Assembly: GCA_051294375.1 (NCBI GenBank)
Contig: CM119271.1
Location: forward strand, 14,142,770 to 14,206,769
Origin: Paraspadella gotoi
Taxonomy: Eukaryota; Chaetognatha
Length of the DNA: 64,000 nt
Direction of reading: 5' to 3'
Shown: piece by piece, positions 1 through 11,845 of the stretch
Layout of the letters: every line of letters begins with the position of its first letter
Position numbering within the stretch: position 1 is the stretch's first letter
Notes under the pieces: generated by a model
Databases searched by the model: none
The model's input: only the letters and a program-made list of their open reading frames with translations
Told to the model about the DNA's origin: nothing
Made by a program: the position numbers and the translations under genes

Positions 1-671
1 AAGAGAAGGATTTGACTTGAACTGAAGAAACCAACCACTGACGGTAGGATAAGCAAACCCCGTCGTCGCCTCTTCAGCAACGAAACCCCTCCACCGCACC
101 TCTCCGCTTTTCCCGCCACGTCGCCTTCTGCCAACAACGAGAATCTGACTTGGACGGCGTCGGTGTCCGCGTGAAAAAGCAGAGTGACGGTGCCGCAGGG
201 AATGACGCCATCTTCGGCACCGTTCTCGTTTATGGCGGCGCCAAAGTCTGATCGCAGGCGAAGTTGAAGGGAATTGGCGCCTCGCCGCCAAACGACCCAC
301 TCCGGGGCGAGGAGAGGAATCTCCGCGCAGACGACGTCCTGTTACGAAGTTACAGATCAATTCTTTTTTTTTGTTTTTCGCCGCATTATTACTTTCGCAT
401 CCACCCTCGCCTGGTAATGATGCACGGCGTCGTTGAGTTCCGCTCCGGCGACGGCGCCGTCGACGCAGTCTCGCTCTCGCGACGCGGCCGTCTCCGACCT
501 CAATTTGATCACAGTCGTCGCCAGGGAGTTAAGCTTCTCCAAAATGTCGAGGACGGCGCCGAGCGAACTCGATTCGGCCGACGAGAGAGTGTTGGCGAGA
601 AGTTTGAAGTCGCGCCGAAGACTCCCCACGCGGCAGAGGAGGCCGGAAAGGAGGGTCTCCATCGACTCCAC
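1..671 (-). CDS. Unknown protein, 5' part; runs off the left edge
   Basis: The first exon is 671-393. It begins with a methionine and encodes about 93 residues rich in Leu, Ser and Arg, with heptad-like spacing (for example LDILEKLNSLATTVIKL) that suggests a coiled coil. A GT donor follows at 392-391. The next exon starts at 338 after a CAG acceptor and stays open in the joined frame to the window edge. It contains a beta-rich stretch (for example EIPLLAPEWVVWRRGAN, then CGTVTLLFHADTDAVQVRFS). The two exons join in phase 0 and the intron is only 54 bp. I do not recognise the family. The exons are clearly more GC-rich than the flanking AT-rich DNA. The 3' end lies outside the window. Confidence 0.55.
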
Positions 672-910
672 GACGGGGATTTAGTTTCGAGACAAAACAA
701 TTACTAACGAGAAAGAAATCAACTGGAGAAAGTCATTTCCACTCTATTTATTCAGTATGAAAAATATTTTTTTCTCTTTCCTGAAGATATAAAAATAGAA
801 GAAAAATCATAAATTCTAAAAATCAGGAATTTACCTCCACATTTTAATTTCCATTTTATAATAAATACCAAGTCTGTAGAAAACTCTACATACAAGAAAT
901 AATAATCAGA

Positions 911-952
911 ATACGACAATATGCAAATGAGATTGAGGAACTCAATCTCATT
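911..952 (+). repeat. Dispersed octamer-hairpin repeat, copy 1 (full length)
   Basis: It starts with ATACGACAATATGCAAATGA. This is followed by an inverted repeat, AATGAGATTGA paired with TCAATCTCATT across a short loop at 926-952. A near-identical full-length copy lies at 53771-53812. Shorter copies lie at 46810-46829, 48051-48071, 53391-53407 and 62213-62232. The core holds the octamer ATGCAAAT, a known POU-factor binding word; any function here is not shown. Confidence 0.7.
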
Positions 953-1484
953 TCAGACAATTCACAAATTAATCTGCTACACAATAATAACCGGAATTAA
1001 ACATTTTTGTACATTGGAAGTAAATCGTTTCCTATCGCGCGAGAAATAAAATATACCCGTGCAATACAAGAGCGCGATCGAGATTTGGCAGACTCGCAAA
1101 ACCCGTCGCATTAAAAGTAAAAGGATGCTCTCTTCGCCTTTCAGATTCACCGTTTCACACTTGCAACCGTAATTCTGTTTCTACTTCTGAGATAAATAAC
1201 TCGGTCATGGATCACACGACATGCTGTTCTAACAATGTTGTAAAGTATAAACGACGTTTTACCTAAAATACAAAATTACTAACTGAAATTCGCTTTATTC
1301 TTCAGAACAGCGGTCAAATTCAACTGCAATGGCCCGTTTCACTTTAACTGGTTCACAGGTTTTCTCTGTTCTTTTTCTCAATTTTTTCCTCTATGCTTAA
1401 TAGAACGTTTTTCAGGCGGTATATCAACCATTTAGGTTCTTTAATCACTAATCTAAAGTTTTAAATTAATATTTTTCCCTAATG

Positions 1485-1620
1485 TTTTACCAAATCCTTA
1501 ACCCAATCCCTAACCTGAATCTTATCTCTTAACTCTAATCCCATACCCTATCTGCTAAACATAAAACCCTCAATTCCAAATCGAATATAATCCTAAACCC
1601 CTAACCTAATCTTTAAAAGT
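1485..1620. repeat. Degenerate telomere-like (CCCTAA) stretch
   Basis: Many spaced variants of CCCTAA, CCTTAACC and CCCTAACC occur among AT-rich bases. It resembles decayed interstitial telomeric repeat of the metazoan TTAGGG type. Similar patches lie near 6335-6400, 7815-7830, 7945-7965 and 10335-10480. Confidence 0.5.
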
Positions 1621-1924
1621 AAAAATCATTCTAAATACAAATGAAGCCCTTTTGTTTTGGAAAAAGAACTAAAATATATTCAAAATAAAATTTTATTTTA
1701 TATGACGAGAAATTAGAATAAGATAAATTAACGATTTAGAAATGAAAAAGTAATTAATAATAAATTCTTTCTTTGATACTGCTTCTGCTGCCAAATAGTT
1801 ACTGCGGCAAAAAAAGTAGCTACTTTTACTTAAAACGAGAAAAAACTAGTACGTATTGGAAGTATAAATTTTAAAGAAATATGTAGCGGGCATAACACAG
1901 GTTCACCCTGCATATTAACATCGT

Positions 1925-2100
1925 TCCTGAAATTGTGACTCGGTGGCTCATAGAGTAAAGCCATCAGCTCATGATTACTGGTTCAATGCAATCCAATCGA
2001 AAACCTCAAAGCTAGGATCCAAGCCTAAGCCCCGTTCCATGGATGCTGGAGGAGGTTAATCACCCAACTTGGCGGGGAATCCAGCGGATTCAATTCAATT
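1925..2100 (+). mobile_element. tRNA-derived SINE-like head
   Basis: A polymerase III type A box (TGGCTCATAGAG at 1944-1955) and B box (GGTTCAATGCA at 1980-1990) sit 24 bases apart. Downstream is a short tandem ATTCA tail near 2085-2110. The layout is that of a tRNA-derived SINE. It runs directly into the LINE remnant, so it may share its 3' end with that LINE. Confidence 0.45.
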
Positions 2101-2545
2101 CAATTCAATTCCGACCTGTAAGCCTTCTTAGTTGTGTCGGAAAAGTTTATGAGCGGTTAATAAGATTTTCCCTATTAAGCTTTATGAACGTTAAAAAAAT
2201 CACAAATCCTATACAAGGGCCGTTGTACTCAAGAACATTTATTAAGGTTATCATAGGATGTTATGCGTGGATTTAAGAATAATAAAATTACAGTCACAAT
2301 TTTCCATGATATCAAGGACGCGTTCAACAGAGTCAGCGGTTTGATTGTTAAAATGATAAATATGGGCTACCTGAGAAAATTATCCGGGTCATTGACTCGT
2401 ACCTAAACAATCGATATGTTACGATAAGAGTCGGAACGGCATCATCAAGAAAGATAATTATGGAATGTGGTTGTCCACAGGAAGGAATTTTATCACCGGA
2501 TATTTTTGCAATTTATGTTTTTAGTATAACAGGAGTGCCGTGTAA
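2043..2545 (+). pseudogene. Non-LTR retrotransposon reverse transcriptase remnant
   Basis: Translation in shifting frames gives hallmarks of a Jockey/RTE-like reverse transcriptase: FRPVSLLSCVGKVYERLI near the start, a decayed catalytic-type motif FHDIKDAFNRV near 2300, and CGCPQEGILSPDIFAIYV near 2470-2520. The GxPQGxxLSP signature is characteristic of the family. Frameshifts and stops separate the pieces, and no endonuclease region is seen. It is dead. Confidence 0.75.
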
Positions 2546-3784
2546 TTAAATTAAATTAAAGTCGACTTATAGTCACCATTGTGCATTGTCCAATTAACTG
2601 TTTTCTAAATTACATTGTGTAAAATCACTGTGGCCCATGGTCTTCGGACCCGCTGTATGAATAAATACAAATACACAAATACAAAATGCGGCGCAACACA
2701 TTGGATGAACCGATCTTGTTTAACGTCGCAATACTTTAATGACGGAATCAATTTAAATTTTCAACTCCAATTAATAGCTTTATAAAAAACTATTGTGGTA
2801 TGAGATAAAAAGTAGCTACTTTTTCTTGCGCCGCAGTGTACTTTCATCTTTTGTCTTTAGTCATCTTTAACTTTTGTCACTGATTTTATCCTTATCTTTT
2901 GGCTCGAATCTTTTTCTGCCTCTGTAAAATGGGAAAAAAAATTGACTTGATATTCTTGATAATAAATAATTTTTTAATACAATCATATGCAAAAAAATTA
3001 CGCTATTATATCAGATTTTAAAAATGACATTATTCATTTAAAATTATTAAAAAATAAAATGAATGATTTTAATTTTTTAAAATAAAATTCAATTTTTTTT
3101 TATTTTGGAATACTCGAGTTTAAAAAAATTATTTTTTAAACCACTTAACCGATTGTAATAAAATTTATACACATTAAAGGGCAAGGGTCATGAGGGTTTA
3201 AGGGGTTTTTTAAAAGTAGTTTTTCTAAAGATGCCAAAACCCTAAACGGTAAAAATAAAATTTAATTATTTTATATTTTTTGGAATTTAAAGTTATAAAA
3301 TGTCGCATTTTTGTTGCACATGAGTGTATTTCTAAATAACTTAGTAAAAAATACTAAAAAATGTTTTAAAAAATAATTTTTCAGTTTTTTCAACGTTTCT
3401 TGAATAAAACAAAAAACATAACTTGAAGGTTAAATAAACATAAATTCAAGCGCTTTTATATATATTATATATTGTGCAAATATTTTTAAAAATGTAACCA
3501 AATATCATTAGCCCAGTATGCCTTGGAAATTCATTGATACTTCGACCTTGTAGCTAGTTTACTGACCTCGTGATATATCTCCACTTCTATCTTTATTTAT
3601 ATTTTTTTTTTTTTAGAAAAAAAATTTATTCTTCAAATCAAAATGCTATTATTAAATTTAAATAAGCGTTTAATATAAACGATAATGTGTAAAAGAGAAA
3701 AGAAAGGTCGAAAGAACAAAAAAAAAGCGATTGACCATTGAAGTAAACAAAAAAGCTTTCATTTAGCTCTAAAGGCAAAATGCG

Positions 3785-4913
3785 CTACAAAAAGCTTCTT
3801 GTTCTTCCCTTCCACCCTCTTCCCTTTCCCGATCGGCGCATCTTTGACTGACATCCCCCCCAGTCGTAATCTTCGTCGTCCAGATAAAACTTCATTTCGG
3901 AGACGTCGGCGTAAACCTGACACAATAACACAATATCAAAACTGGAAAAGTCTTTGAAAAATTAACAATGAATGTAATCGATTCAGTTGCCCAAGGTGTA
4001 TCCCTCTGACCTGATGGGGATCGCGATTCAATTCTTCCAGCCAGTCGCTCGGAAGGCCGCAAACGTCCGCGACCTCGTCGGGGAATTTAAAAGCAGGAAC
4101 TGTTCGATCGTTTACCGAAGGACCTGCGTCGGCGGCGGTTGAATTAAAGATGGCGGCGGGAGAAGTGGAAGTAAAGGTGGCAGCGTCGGACCCGGTTGGA
4201 GCAGTTGATGGGGGAACTGGTTCTAAAGTAAAAGCAGGAAGCTTCATCGAGGCCTTGCTTATCTTCTGTTGGGAAGCTGCACAAGATATAATCTTTGTTG
4301 AAGGTTTAGATTGAGGCGTCCGTGGAGTCGCTTTTTCATCTGAAGTGTATACGACCGAGCGGGGAACGAGCCCCTTTGAATCGATGCCCATAAAGTTTTC
4401 GAAAGAGAGAACATCGGATTCCTGAGACTGTCTCATCGAGGACGACGCAATTGTCGAGCCGAAGACTTTCCCGCCAAAAAGCTGTTTGACGTTGTTCGAC
4501 GCCGCCGAGTTAATTTTATCTTGGTAGTAGTACTTGGCACCGATCGAGGACGAGGACGCCGCTCTATCGGCGCCGGTGGTGGACGGAGCCGCGACATGAA
4601 CGCCGCGGACGAGCCGATTGCCCTCTCCCACTTGATTGCAGCCGCTGCTCCCGACGCTGGCCGAATCCGCTCTGTCGATGGAAGGATCTGTGCTGTAGAT
4701 GGCGGAGTCGACACTCTCGACGCGAAGATGGAGACTCTCGCTAGTCGGGTCGACACCGTCGTCGCGTTCATCGTCGTCGAAACCGAAATCCTCGTGGATG
4801 CGAAAAGAACTCGAGGCGAATGGAATGTGTTGGCGATTCCGAATGGAAAGACGATTTTCGGTCGACGACGAACGCTGATCATCGAATCCGTCGAACAAAG
4901 ACCACGAGGATGA

Positions 4914-4946
<33 letters not shown>

Positions 4947-5366
4947 AATTGGGCGAATAGCTTCGATTGGATTAATCGGTATCGACGACGAACATTTGTT
5001 TCGGGTGGACGAAGCGGTTGACGACTCTGTGGGCAATTGTACGTCATCGGAAGATGCCAAGGAAAGAGTTTTAACCGGCGCCGCATGGACCGATTCCATC
5101 GAGGGAGATTCCAACGATGCCGAATCTACCGGCGCGTAATCGAATGGCGCCTCTTTGGTCGCGCATCGGACGGCGTCGAGAAGATCTTTATAATCTTTGG
5201 GATTTCGTTTCATTCGATCGAAGAAAAGACGCGCCGCTTCGTGTTCGCGAAACGGCGTCACCACTGGAGGGCGGTAGGCGGAAAACGGCGCCCGTCGAGC
5301 CGATGAGAACGATGGAGCCGAAGCATCGGCAGCTGCGTCGCCGCGGGCGGCGGCGGCGTCTGACAT
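3785..5366 (-). CDS. Unknown Ser-rich protein, 495 residues
   Basis: There are two exons, 5366-4011 and 3916-3785, split by a 94-bp intron with a GT donor and a CAG acceptor. The joined length is a multiple of three and ends in TAG. The N-terminus holds a compact segment (FREHEAARLFFDRMKRNPKD, then YKDLLDAVRCATKEAPF). The middle is low complexity with a run of about 15 serines from a TCG/GAC repeat near 4915-4945. The C-terminus again looks structured (CGLPSDWLEELNRDPHQ joined to VYADVSEMKFYLDDEDYDWG) and ends in a basic tail. I do not recognise the family. The conserved-looking ends flanking a disordered middle suggest a scaffold or regulatory protein, but that is only a guess. Confidence 0.7.
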
Positions 5367-7394
5367 GGTGATTTCTTTGATTTTTCTCTTAATAATAATA
5401 TCTTTACAATTTTTAAGTTGAAAAATGCCTACAAAAAAGTTTTACACATATTAAAATTATAAACCGTTTTAAAATAAAAAAAATAAAATTTGATTTCTCG
5501 AGTGAGTTTGAAAATTAACAAGATACTAGTATCTAGTACTAGCATCTAGTATACAAATAATTTCGTTAGTACTTATATATTATAAACCATACCTCAGAAT
5601 GGCGATACCAAAACTCGGGGTTAAGCTCCAAGCAAACAGAAGTTAAGTTAGTATAGGAATTTATGAATAATCTCACAAGCAAAACCAAAAAGATGGTTAT
5701 GCAATTGTTCATTTTTAAATCAATTTTTCTTGAAATCCTGAAATGGTTTCTTCTCTAACATGGTCAATTTAATCATTGATCATTATAACTTTTCAGACGG
5801 ACTTTTTCATCTATAGACACCTTACACAATATCTTAAAATTGAAAAATGCCATGGAAAGTTAATAAATAAATCTAAATTATATAAATTTACAAAGTTCCT
5901 CTTAGAATTTTCACGGATCTCTCTTTTAATTCAACTTTTTTGGGTAACTTTACTATTCGACGACCGCAAGTAACCTGAGCTTCTGCCGGTCGGTGGTTTG
6001 TTAATATATTTAATTTTATTTTCCCTCTATCGTCAAAGTCTTAGTTTGCGCAATAATACACTTTTTTTGCGCAATAATAAAAAAAATTTGGGATATGTTT
6101 TGGGTTCAATGTAAGCTTTCATCAGTGCAAAAACGAATTGACTTATGAACAAATATTTTTTACATTCTCTCTCTCTTAAAACTCTTTTACACTGATGAAG
6201 GCTTACATTAAAGCCGAAACATGTCTAAAATTTCTGTTTCTTAATAAAACTCGTTTTATGTAAATAATTTATTTTCTACCACAAATAACGTAACAAAATA
6301 AAAACATTTTTATGTTATATTTTTTAAACGGTTAGCTATTAGGTTAAAGGTGGTTAGGGATGATAAGGGTTAGGAGATGTTAAGGATTAAAATTTGTTAT
6401 AAAATGTTTTTCTACCTTTACTAGTATCTTTTTTTTTATTTTGGCGTATATTTCTATAAGTCGCTCAAAAGAAGCGAAAAACAAATTACCAACCACAAAA
6501 TCCCGGCCGGCGAATGTACCTTTCAATATCGTAGGATAAATTTTAAAAAACTACAACAGGTTTAAATTTTTTTATTCTGTAATGTCCGCTATTTTGGAAA
6601 TAACTTCAAATTTGGTTAATCTGACCTTTCAATCCGTACTCAAAATATCATTAAATACCCAAAATTATAATTTTTTTCCAAATTTTGAAAAGACGGATAA
6701 AATTTTTTTTTAATAAATCATACTCGCACAGCAAAATCGGCAAAAAAATAACTTAATATTTTTGGCACTTGGAAGAGTAAAAGAATAAAAAAGGCACATC
6801 GGAAAAGGAAAACATGGCAAGAAATAAATATAACTCAAAACGCAAAACTAAAGGTTCCACTACGGCGATAATATATGGCATAACGATATATACCCTCAAT
6901 GATATTAAAACCTGCATAATAATTTAATATTAGTAGTGGCAACAGAGTTAAAGAGCTCCAAACAATAGACATTAATACAAAGACATATCGTAAAAAATCC
7001 CGCCCTTGCCAAAATATTGATTTCTAAAAACTGAATAATGGAAACGATAAAAGATGTACTACATTTTCTATGACGTACAGTAAGTTATGCTTTATACTGT
7101 ACAACAACGCATCGAGGAAAAGGCCCGGGTGGCGGTATAAAGAGGCAATCAAAAAAAGCCAGCTCGAAAGTAAAAGAACCAAGCGAACCATCAAATAGAA
7201 GATTCAACAAGAAAATATGCAAGATAATTTTATATTTATGTTCCCTGATGTCAGTGACGATCCCATCTCCCCCACCTTCAGTCGACCAAAGAAAGAATTC
7301 AAGTAAGTTCCCCGGTATCAATCTCCCGTTGATTTTGCGACCCCATGGGTTCCAACTCCAGCAGAGCCTCGAATTCTTCCCTCATGAATAGCGC
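5367..7394. other. AT-rich intergenic stretch
   Basis: No convincing exon. Contents are an inverted pair of hammerhead-like motifs (6080-6245), a telomere-like patch (6335-6400) and A/T runs. Sequence just below 7395 probably includes the 3' untranslated region of the ankyrin-SOCS gene. Confidence 0.5.
6080..6245. repeat. Inverted pair of hammerhead-like motifs
   Basis: On the plus strand near 6190-6225 the words CTGATGA, GGCTT, AAGCC and GAAAC occur in the order of a hammerhead ribozyme core: CUGAUGA, helix II, GAAA. The two middle words are exact complements. A related copy lies in reverse orientation near 6085-6130, with GAAAC changed to AAAAC and helix II broken. The two copies match over about 50 bases. 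No convincing helix III is seen, so catalytic activity is doubtful. Confidence 0.35.
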
Positions 7395-9929
7395 CTAGTA
7401 TCGATAGTATCGTTTGGAAAAAAAAGACAAAAGAAAATGTTTTACAATTAAAACTTCTATTCCACTTCCCAACATTCCAACAACCTGACGCAGCAGTTCC
7501 GGCAGCGGCAGCCGCGCCACCGATGCAGCCATGGGTCGCTTGAGACGACGCCGGATGGAGTCGATGCAAGCGGCACGTAGTGGCGCCGGGGCGAGCTCGC
7601 GGCGTTCCAGGAAAAGAAGCAGCGATTGGTACTGCTGGAGATTGGCGAGAAGTTCGGCGCCGGAACCGAGAATGGCGCGCGGACGTCGGACGAGGCGGCG
7701 TTTGTTGCGGAAATGAGCGCCGGCTGAGGTTTATAAAAGGGGCGGAGGGACACGGGGGGTGAAATTTTTATTTACGCCGATCGATGGGTTACTAACTATT
7801 TGCCAACATTCGCCGACTAGGGTTAGGGGTGGATTTGGCTGGAAAATCATATAGTCGACGAACGTAAAACTTTTATCAATATTTTTTTTCGCAACAACCC
7901 GCCATATCGCATAAACAAAAACTAAATATCAACCGTAATTTACAAACCCTAACCCTCCCCCCTAGTTCCTATTCCATTAAAAAATAAAGGAAAAAGGCCG
8001 TGATGGCATGAAACAAAAGGTGAAGGTTTGAACAAAAGAAGCTGCAACTTGGGAGGAATTTATTTCCGACACCAGCTGCGATCTCGCCTGACCTCATCTT
8101 CTCTTATCTCTCCCTTTCCCTCCTAACCGGTGAGTAACAACTTGACGATGGTGAAGTGGCCCAAGTGAAAGGCCTTGGAGACGAGGCCACTACCCGGGTA
8201 TCCGGCCTCATCGTCGTTAGTGTCCAAGCAGCATCCGGCCGAGAGCAGTTTGGCCACGGAGCGGGGGCTGCCGTGGATCACGCCAACAAAGAGAGCCGTG
8301 TCGCCTGGTGAGGGGGCGATTTAGAAAGTCAGAATGGAATAAAACTAAAAAAAAAAAAAACTAAATTCATAAAGCAGGTGTTCCAATTATTGGTTCCTAT
8401 TTTATGCAATAGCGCGCCTCTTCGGGGTTGCTTAAATAAACTAATGGATAATAGCATATATTATAATTTTGCTGTTTTCTCATTTTAGCAAGCTCGCTTG
8501 ATGCCGGATTGCATTTAACAGTTGCGCATTACAATTTGTTTACTCTTTGATCGTCATTAAGAATTGGACAAGGATTGGTCTGGCCAATTACCCTCATTGG
8601 TGAGTACGTCGACATCCACTTTAGCCTCTGAGTTAAGGATCATCTCTAAGATGTCTTCTCTGTCGTTCATCGCCGCGATGTGAAGCGGGCTGAACCCGTT
8701 GCTGTCGGGTGAATCGGGAACGGCGCCGAAGGCCAGAAGGAGTTCGAAGATGCGATGGGGAATAGACGGCGCTGAATGAAGGAAAGAAATGGAAAGCCGA
8801 CAGATTGAGTAATAAAACGATAAACGGCAAAGGTATAGTTTCTTAATTTCTCGGGCCAGTTTTCTTACGAGTCTTGTAATTCCATTTCATAGAAGAGTTT
8901 CGTGAGTCGCATTAGCTATAGTTGATCTTTCTATACCAACTTTTTTTTCCTATAACTTATAATTTTCTTTTACGGTTAAAAGAAACAAAATGTTCACGTT
9001 TGTTCCTTTCCTCTCTCACATCACAACCATTTGCGATTTTCCCAGACTCACGGAGGTCGTGTTCGGAACCCGCGGTCATCGCGATGTGACACGGGGTCGG
9101 CCTCTCCATCCCGCGTCCAACGTTCGGATCGGCGCCATGGGTCAGCAGAATGTCAACCATATGAAGACGGCCTGGAAACGTTAAATATTAGTTGGTTAAT
9201 TTCTAATCATATTTAAAGCCAATAATTTGTTGGTCGCTGGTCGAATGGATTGAATAAATGTGGTTTGTTGATAATGGATACTTGGATAGTCGAATAGACT
9301 GACTCATAGCAAATGGATTGATAAATTGTTTTATCTTTTACTCATCCACCCACGCGCGCTTGCTCACTCTCTCACCCAAATAAATAGCTATCATGAGGGC
9401 GGTCTCGTTCTCGTATCCTTCCAGACTCGTGGCGTCGATGTCAATCCCATTCTGCGCCAACAACTTCTCCACCATCTCGACGTCATCGCTGTAGACGGCT
9501 TCTAGCAGAGGGAGTTCCCGCTTCCGCCCGCTGTGGACGTTAGGGTCCGCCCCGGCTGCACGCAAAGAAAAGGAGACCTTTGAGACCGACAAAGATTTGA
9601 AAAACCGACTTGAGGGACTGACGGACCTTCCAGCAGCTTGTCGACGGCCGCGTACATCTTGCCCTTGACGGCGTTCATCAACGGAGTGCAACGGATCATG
9701 TCGGGAGTGTTAGGGTCGCAGCCTGGGGTGGAATTATTATGACTCGTAGATATAACTTGGTAAAGAAACTCATTTGGATCGACTGACCAGCTTCGACGAG
9801 TATCGGGATAAGTCCGAAGTGACCCTTCAAGATGGCGTAATGGATGGGATCGATGCGACATCGCGAGAGTCGCTGAATGTTCGTTGATGATGGAACGAAC
9901 CGTCTCTACGTCGTTCTGCTCGATCGCGT
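7395..9929 (-). CDS. Ankyrin repeat and SOCS box (ASB-type) protein, frame broken
   Basis: ASB proteins recruit substrates to Cullin-5 E3 ubiquitin ligases, ankyrins binding the target and the SOCS box binding Elongin B/C. Seven exons are visible: 9929-9788, 9722-9627, 9555-9376, 9171-9052, 8771-8592, 8304-8128 and 7723-7395. Most carry ankyrin motifs, such as PIHYAILKGHFGLIPILVEA, CTPLMNAVKGKMYAAVDKLL and GFSPLHIAAMNDREDILEMI. The last exon carries the SOCS box (LRAACIDSIRRRLKRP, then LPLPELLRQ). In the first listed exon the ankyrin-like start (AIEQNDVETVRSIINEH) and the later part are in different frames, so one base seems gained or lost there. The true start exon was not found upstream. 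The C-terminus beyond the SOCS box runs on to TAG at 7395. Confidence 0.8.
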
Positions 9930-10334
9930 CTAAAGTGGATGTGGGGGGGGGGGTAGAAAATAAAGGGGATAAACATTTAAGGATAGGAAAACGGTAAAGA
10001 AGAGAGAGAGATAGGGGTGGTTTGAAAAAAGATATGCAATTGAAATTGACGAGATTGTAAATTGTAAATTTGTTAACGTTCTTTGAAAACAATGGCACAA
10101 GGATAATGAAACTTTCATCTATGCAGATTACGACAGTGTAAGGTCTCACAACTATTTAATTAATTGTTTATTTCCATCACTTATAATGCATCGTTATTTC
10201 AGTAAGTTGTTTGTAACACAAAAAGTTTCACTCCGATTGTTCCTTTGAACTTTGTCATTTATTCATTCACATTTTCCTTATTTCTAGTTTTTTCGGTCTA
10301 TGATTTCTTTATCGGTTACTTTTACTTTCACCGA

Positions 10335-10480
10335 CCGGGGTTAGGGAGGGGTAGGATAAGGGTGGTTAGGGGTTTAGGTTAGGGTGGTTTAGGGGGGTTT
10401 AGGGTTAAGGGTGGTTTAGTGGTTGGTTTAGGGTTAGGGTTGGTTAGGGTTAAAAGGGTTTAGAGTTAGGGTAATTAGGT
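10335..10480 (+). repeat. Degenerate interstitial telomere-like array (TTAGGG variants)
   Basis: About twenty variants of GGTTTAGGG, GGTTAGGG and TTAGGG run head to tail. This is the strongest such patch in the window. The metazoan telomere unit is TTAGGG. The orientation is opposite to the patch at 1485-1620. Confidence 0.65.
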
Positions 10481-11297
10481 AATATTTTTTTTAAAAATTT
10501 TTTTTTTAAAAAATAAATATTTTTAAATAGTTTTTTAAATCCCGCCAAAACCGGGGTCGTCGAAATTAAAATTTGGCTTCTTTATCAATAAAACGAAATA
10601 CACCTGCGCCGAATAATCCCCTCCCGAAATTCGGCCAACATTCATTGACCTCAAGAATTTAGGAACAAAAGCGAGACTTTCAGGAAATCGGGACGCAAAA
10701 CGTCAAAGAGACCGTTACTGTTCCGAGACCAAAGTTGCGACGGGGAGAGAGTAATGTATTGTTATAAATATGGGCCGAACCCGCCGTCGAGGCGGCTAAT
10801 GGAAAAGTGGCTTCAATTAATCCGAAAAAAAAAGAATCGAACGAAAGGATAGAGATCAAAATAAAGAAACAGAATATGGCTTCTTTACAAATAAAAATTT
10901 GGACGGAAAATTTGAATAAAAAAAAATACTTGAAACCAAGAAACGCATCGTTGAAATTTTAATTTTCGGTAGTGATTTTCAAATGTTAATTCGGTTTAGA
11001 TTTTCCGATCAGATTTTCATATGCCAAGTCGCTAAGGTGTAAAAGATCATTTGAAAGAAATTTCGAGATCTGACCCGAGGAGATAGACAAAGACTTCCGA
11101 GTTAATTGTTAACTAGAAAACATGGAGACGGTGAAGGGCACGGAAATTGAGACAGATACGAAGAACGAAAGATCCGAAGACGACGACTATTCGTCGGGAA
11201 AAAAAAAAGCGGGAAAAAAACGAGGGAAAAGTGAAGAGAGGAAGACGGAGAGTGTGAGCGCCAATTTGGATGGAAATGACCTCATGACCTTTCGGCT

Positions 11298-11416
<119 letters not shown>

Positions 11417-11675
11417 ATCGAATAAGAATGGACGAAGAAATTAGATTAAAATTTTTCCGATTCGTGTCCTCAGACATTGAACAATGAACAATATCTGGTA
11501 GAATATTTGACCATCTGGCGGAAAAAGATATGAGGGTGAGTGATTTGACGATTCAGGTGAATTTCACGACAAAATCTTAAGAAACGAGCTGGATATGAGG
11601 TGAACGCCAAGGCGGTGGTCCCGTTCCTCCACCGTAACAATATTATTATCAAAGCTTAAGTTCGTTTTTCGAATA

Positions 11676-11845
11676 ATAGTCAGATAACTTGATTGAAAGC
11701 ACTATGTGTCGGGACACAAACATCGTCATAAAAATAGTCAGATAGTTAGTCAGATAGAAAAATAGTCAGATAGTTAGTCAGATAGAAAAATAGTCAGATA
11801 ACTCGATTGGACGCACACTGTGTCGGGGCACAAACGTCGTCATAA
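11676..11845. repeat. Direct repeat with nested short tandem units
   Basis: Two copies of about 60 bases begin with AATAGTCAGATAAC and include TGTGTCGGG, ACAAAC and CGTCATAAAA (about 11676-11738 and 11790-11848). Between them the unit AGTCAGATAGTT/AGAAAAAT repeats in tandem. No coding sense. Confidence 0.7.

Larger units (their letters stand above)
1801..2837. mobile_element. Element bounded by terminal inverted repeats
   Basis: The left end, from 1801, reads ACTGCGGC followed by an A-rich run and AGTAGCTACTTTT. The right end, up to 2837, is its reverse complement with a 2-4 base difference (AAAAGTAGCTACTTTTT then GCCGCAGT). The interior holds a tRNA-like SINE head and a decayed LINE reverse transcriptase. 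No transposase is visible. The target duplication is unclear: T and A bases flank both ends, but a clean duplicate is not seen. It could be a non-autonomous DNA transposon that captured or was hit by retroelements. Confidence 0.5.
672..3784. other. AT-rich intergenic stretch with repeats
   Basis: No intact gene is visible. It holds a hairpin repeat (911-952), a degenerate telomere-like stretch (about 1485-1620), a TIR-bounded element (1801-2837) containing a tRNA-like SINE head and a LINE reverse transcriptase remnant, and long A/T runs. From 2840 to 3784 I see only AT-rich sequence. Confidence 0.6.

Noticed and set aside
5590-5645. Possible 5S rRNA-like words (GGCGATACC and later)
   Set aside because: Only short resemblance; the expected internal control boxes are not present.
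9502-10149. Minus frame extending the ankyrin exon upstream to a methionine at 10149
   Set aside because: The upstream part is AT-rich and reads through the pyrimidine tract and acceptor; not ankyrin-like.
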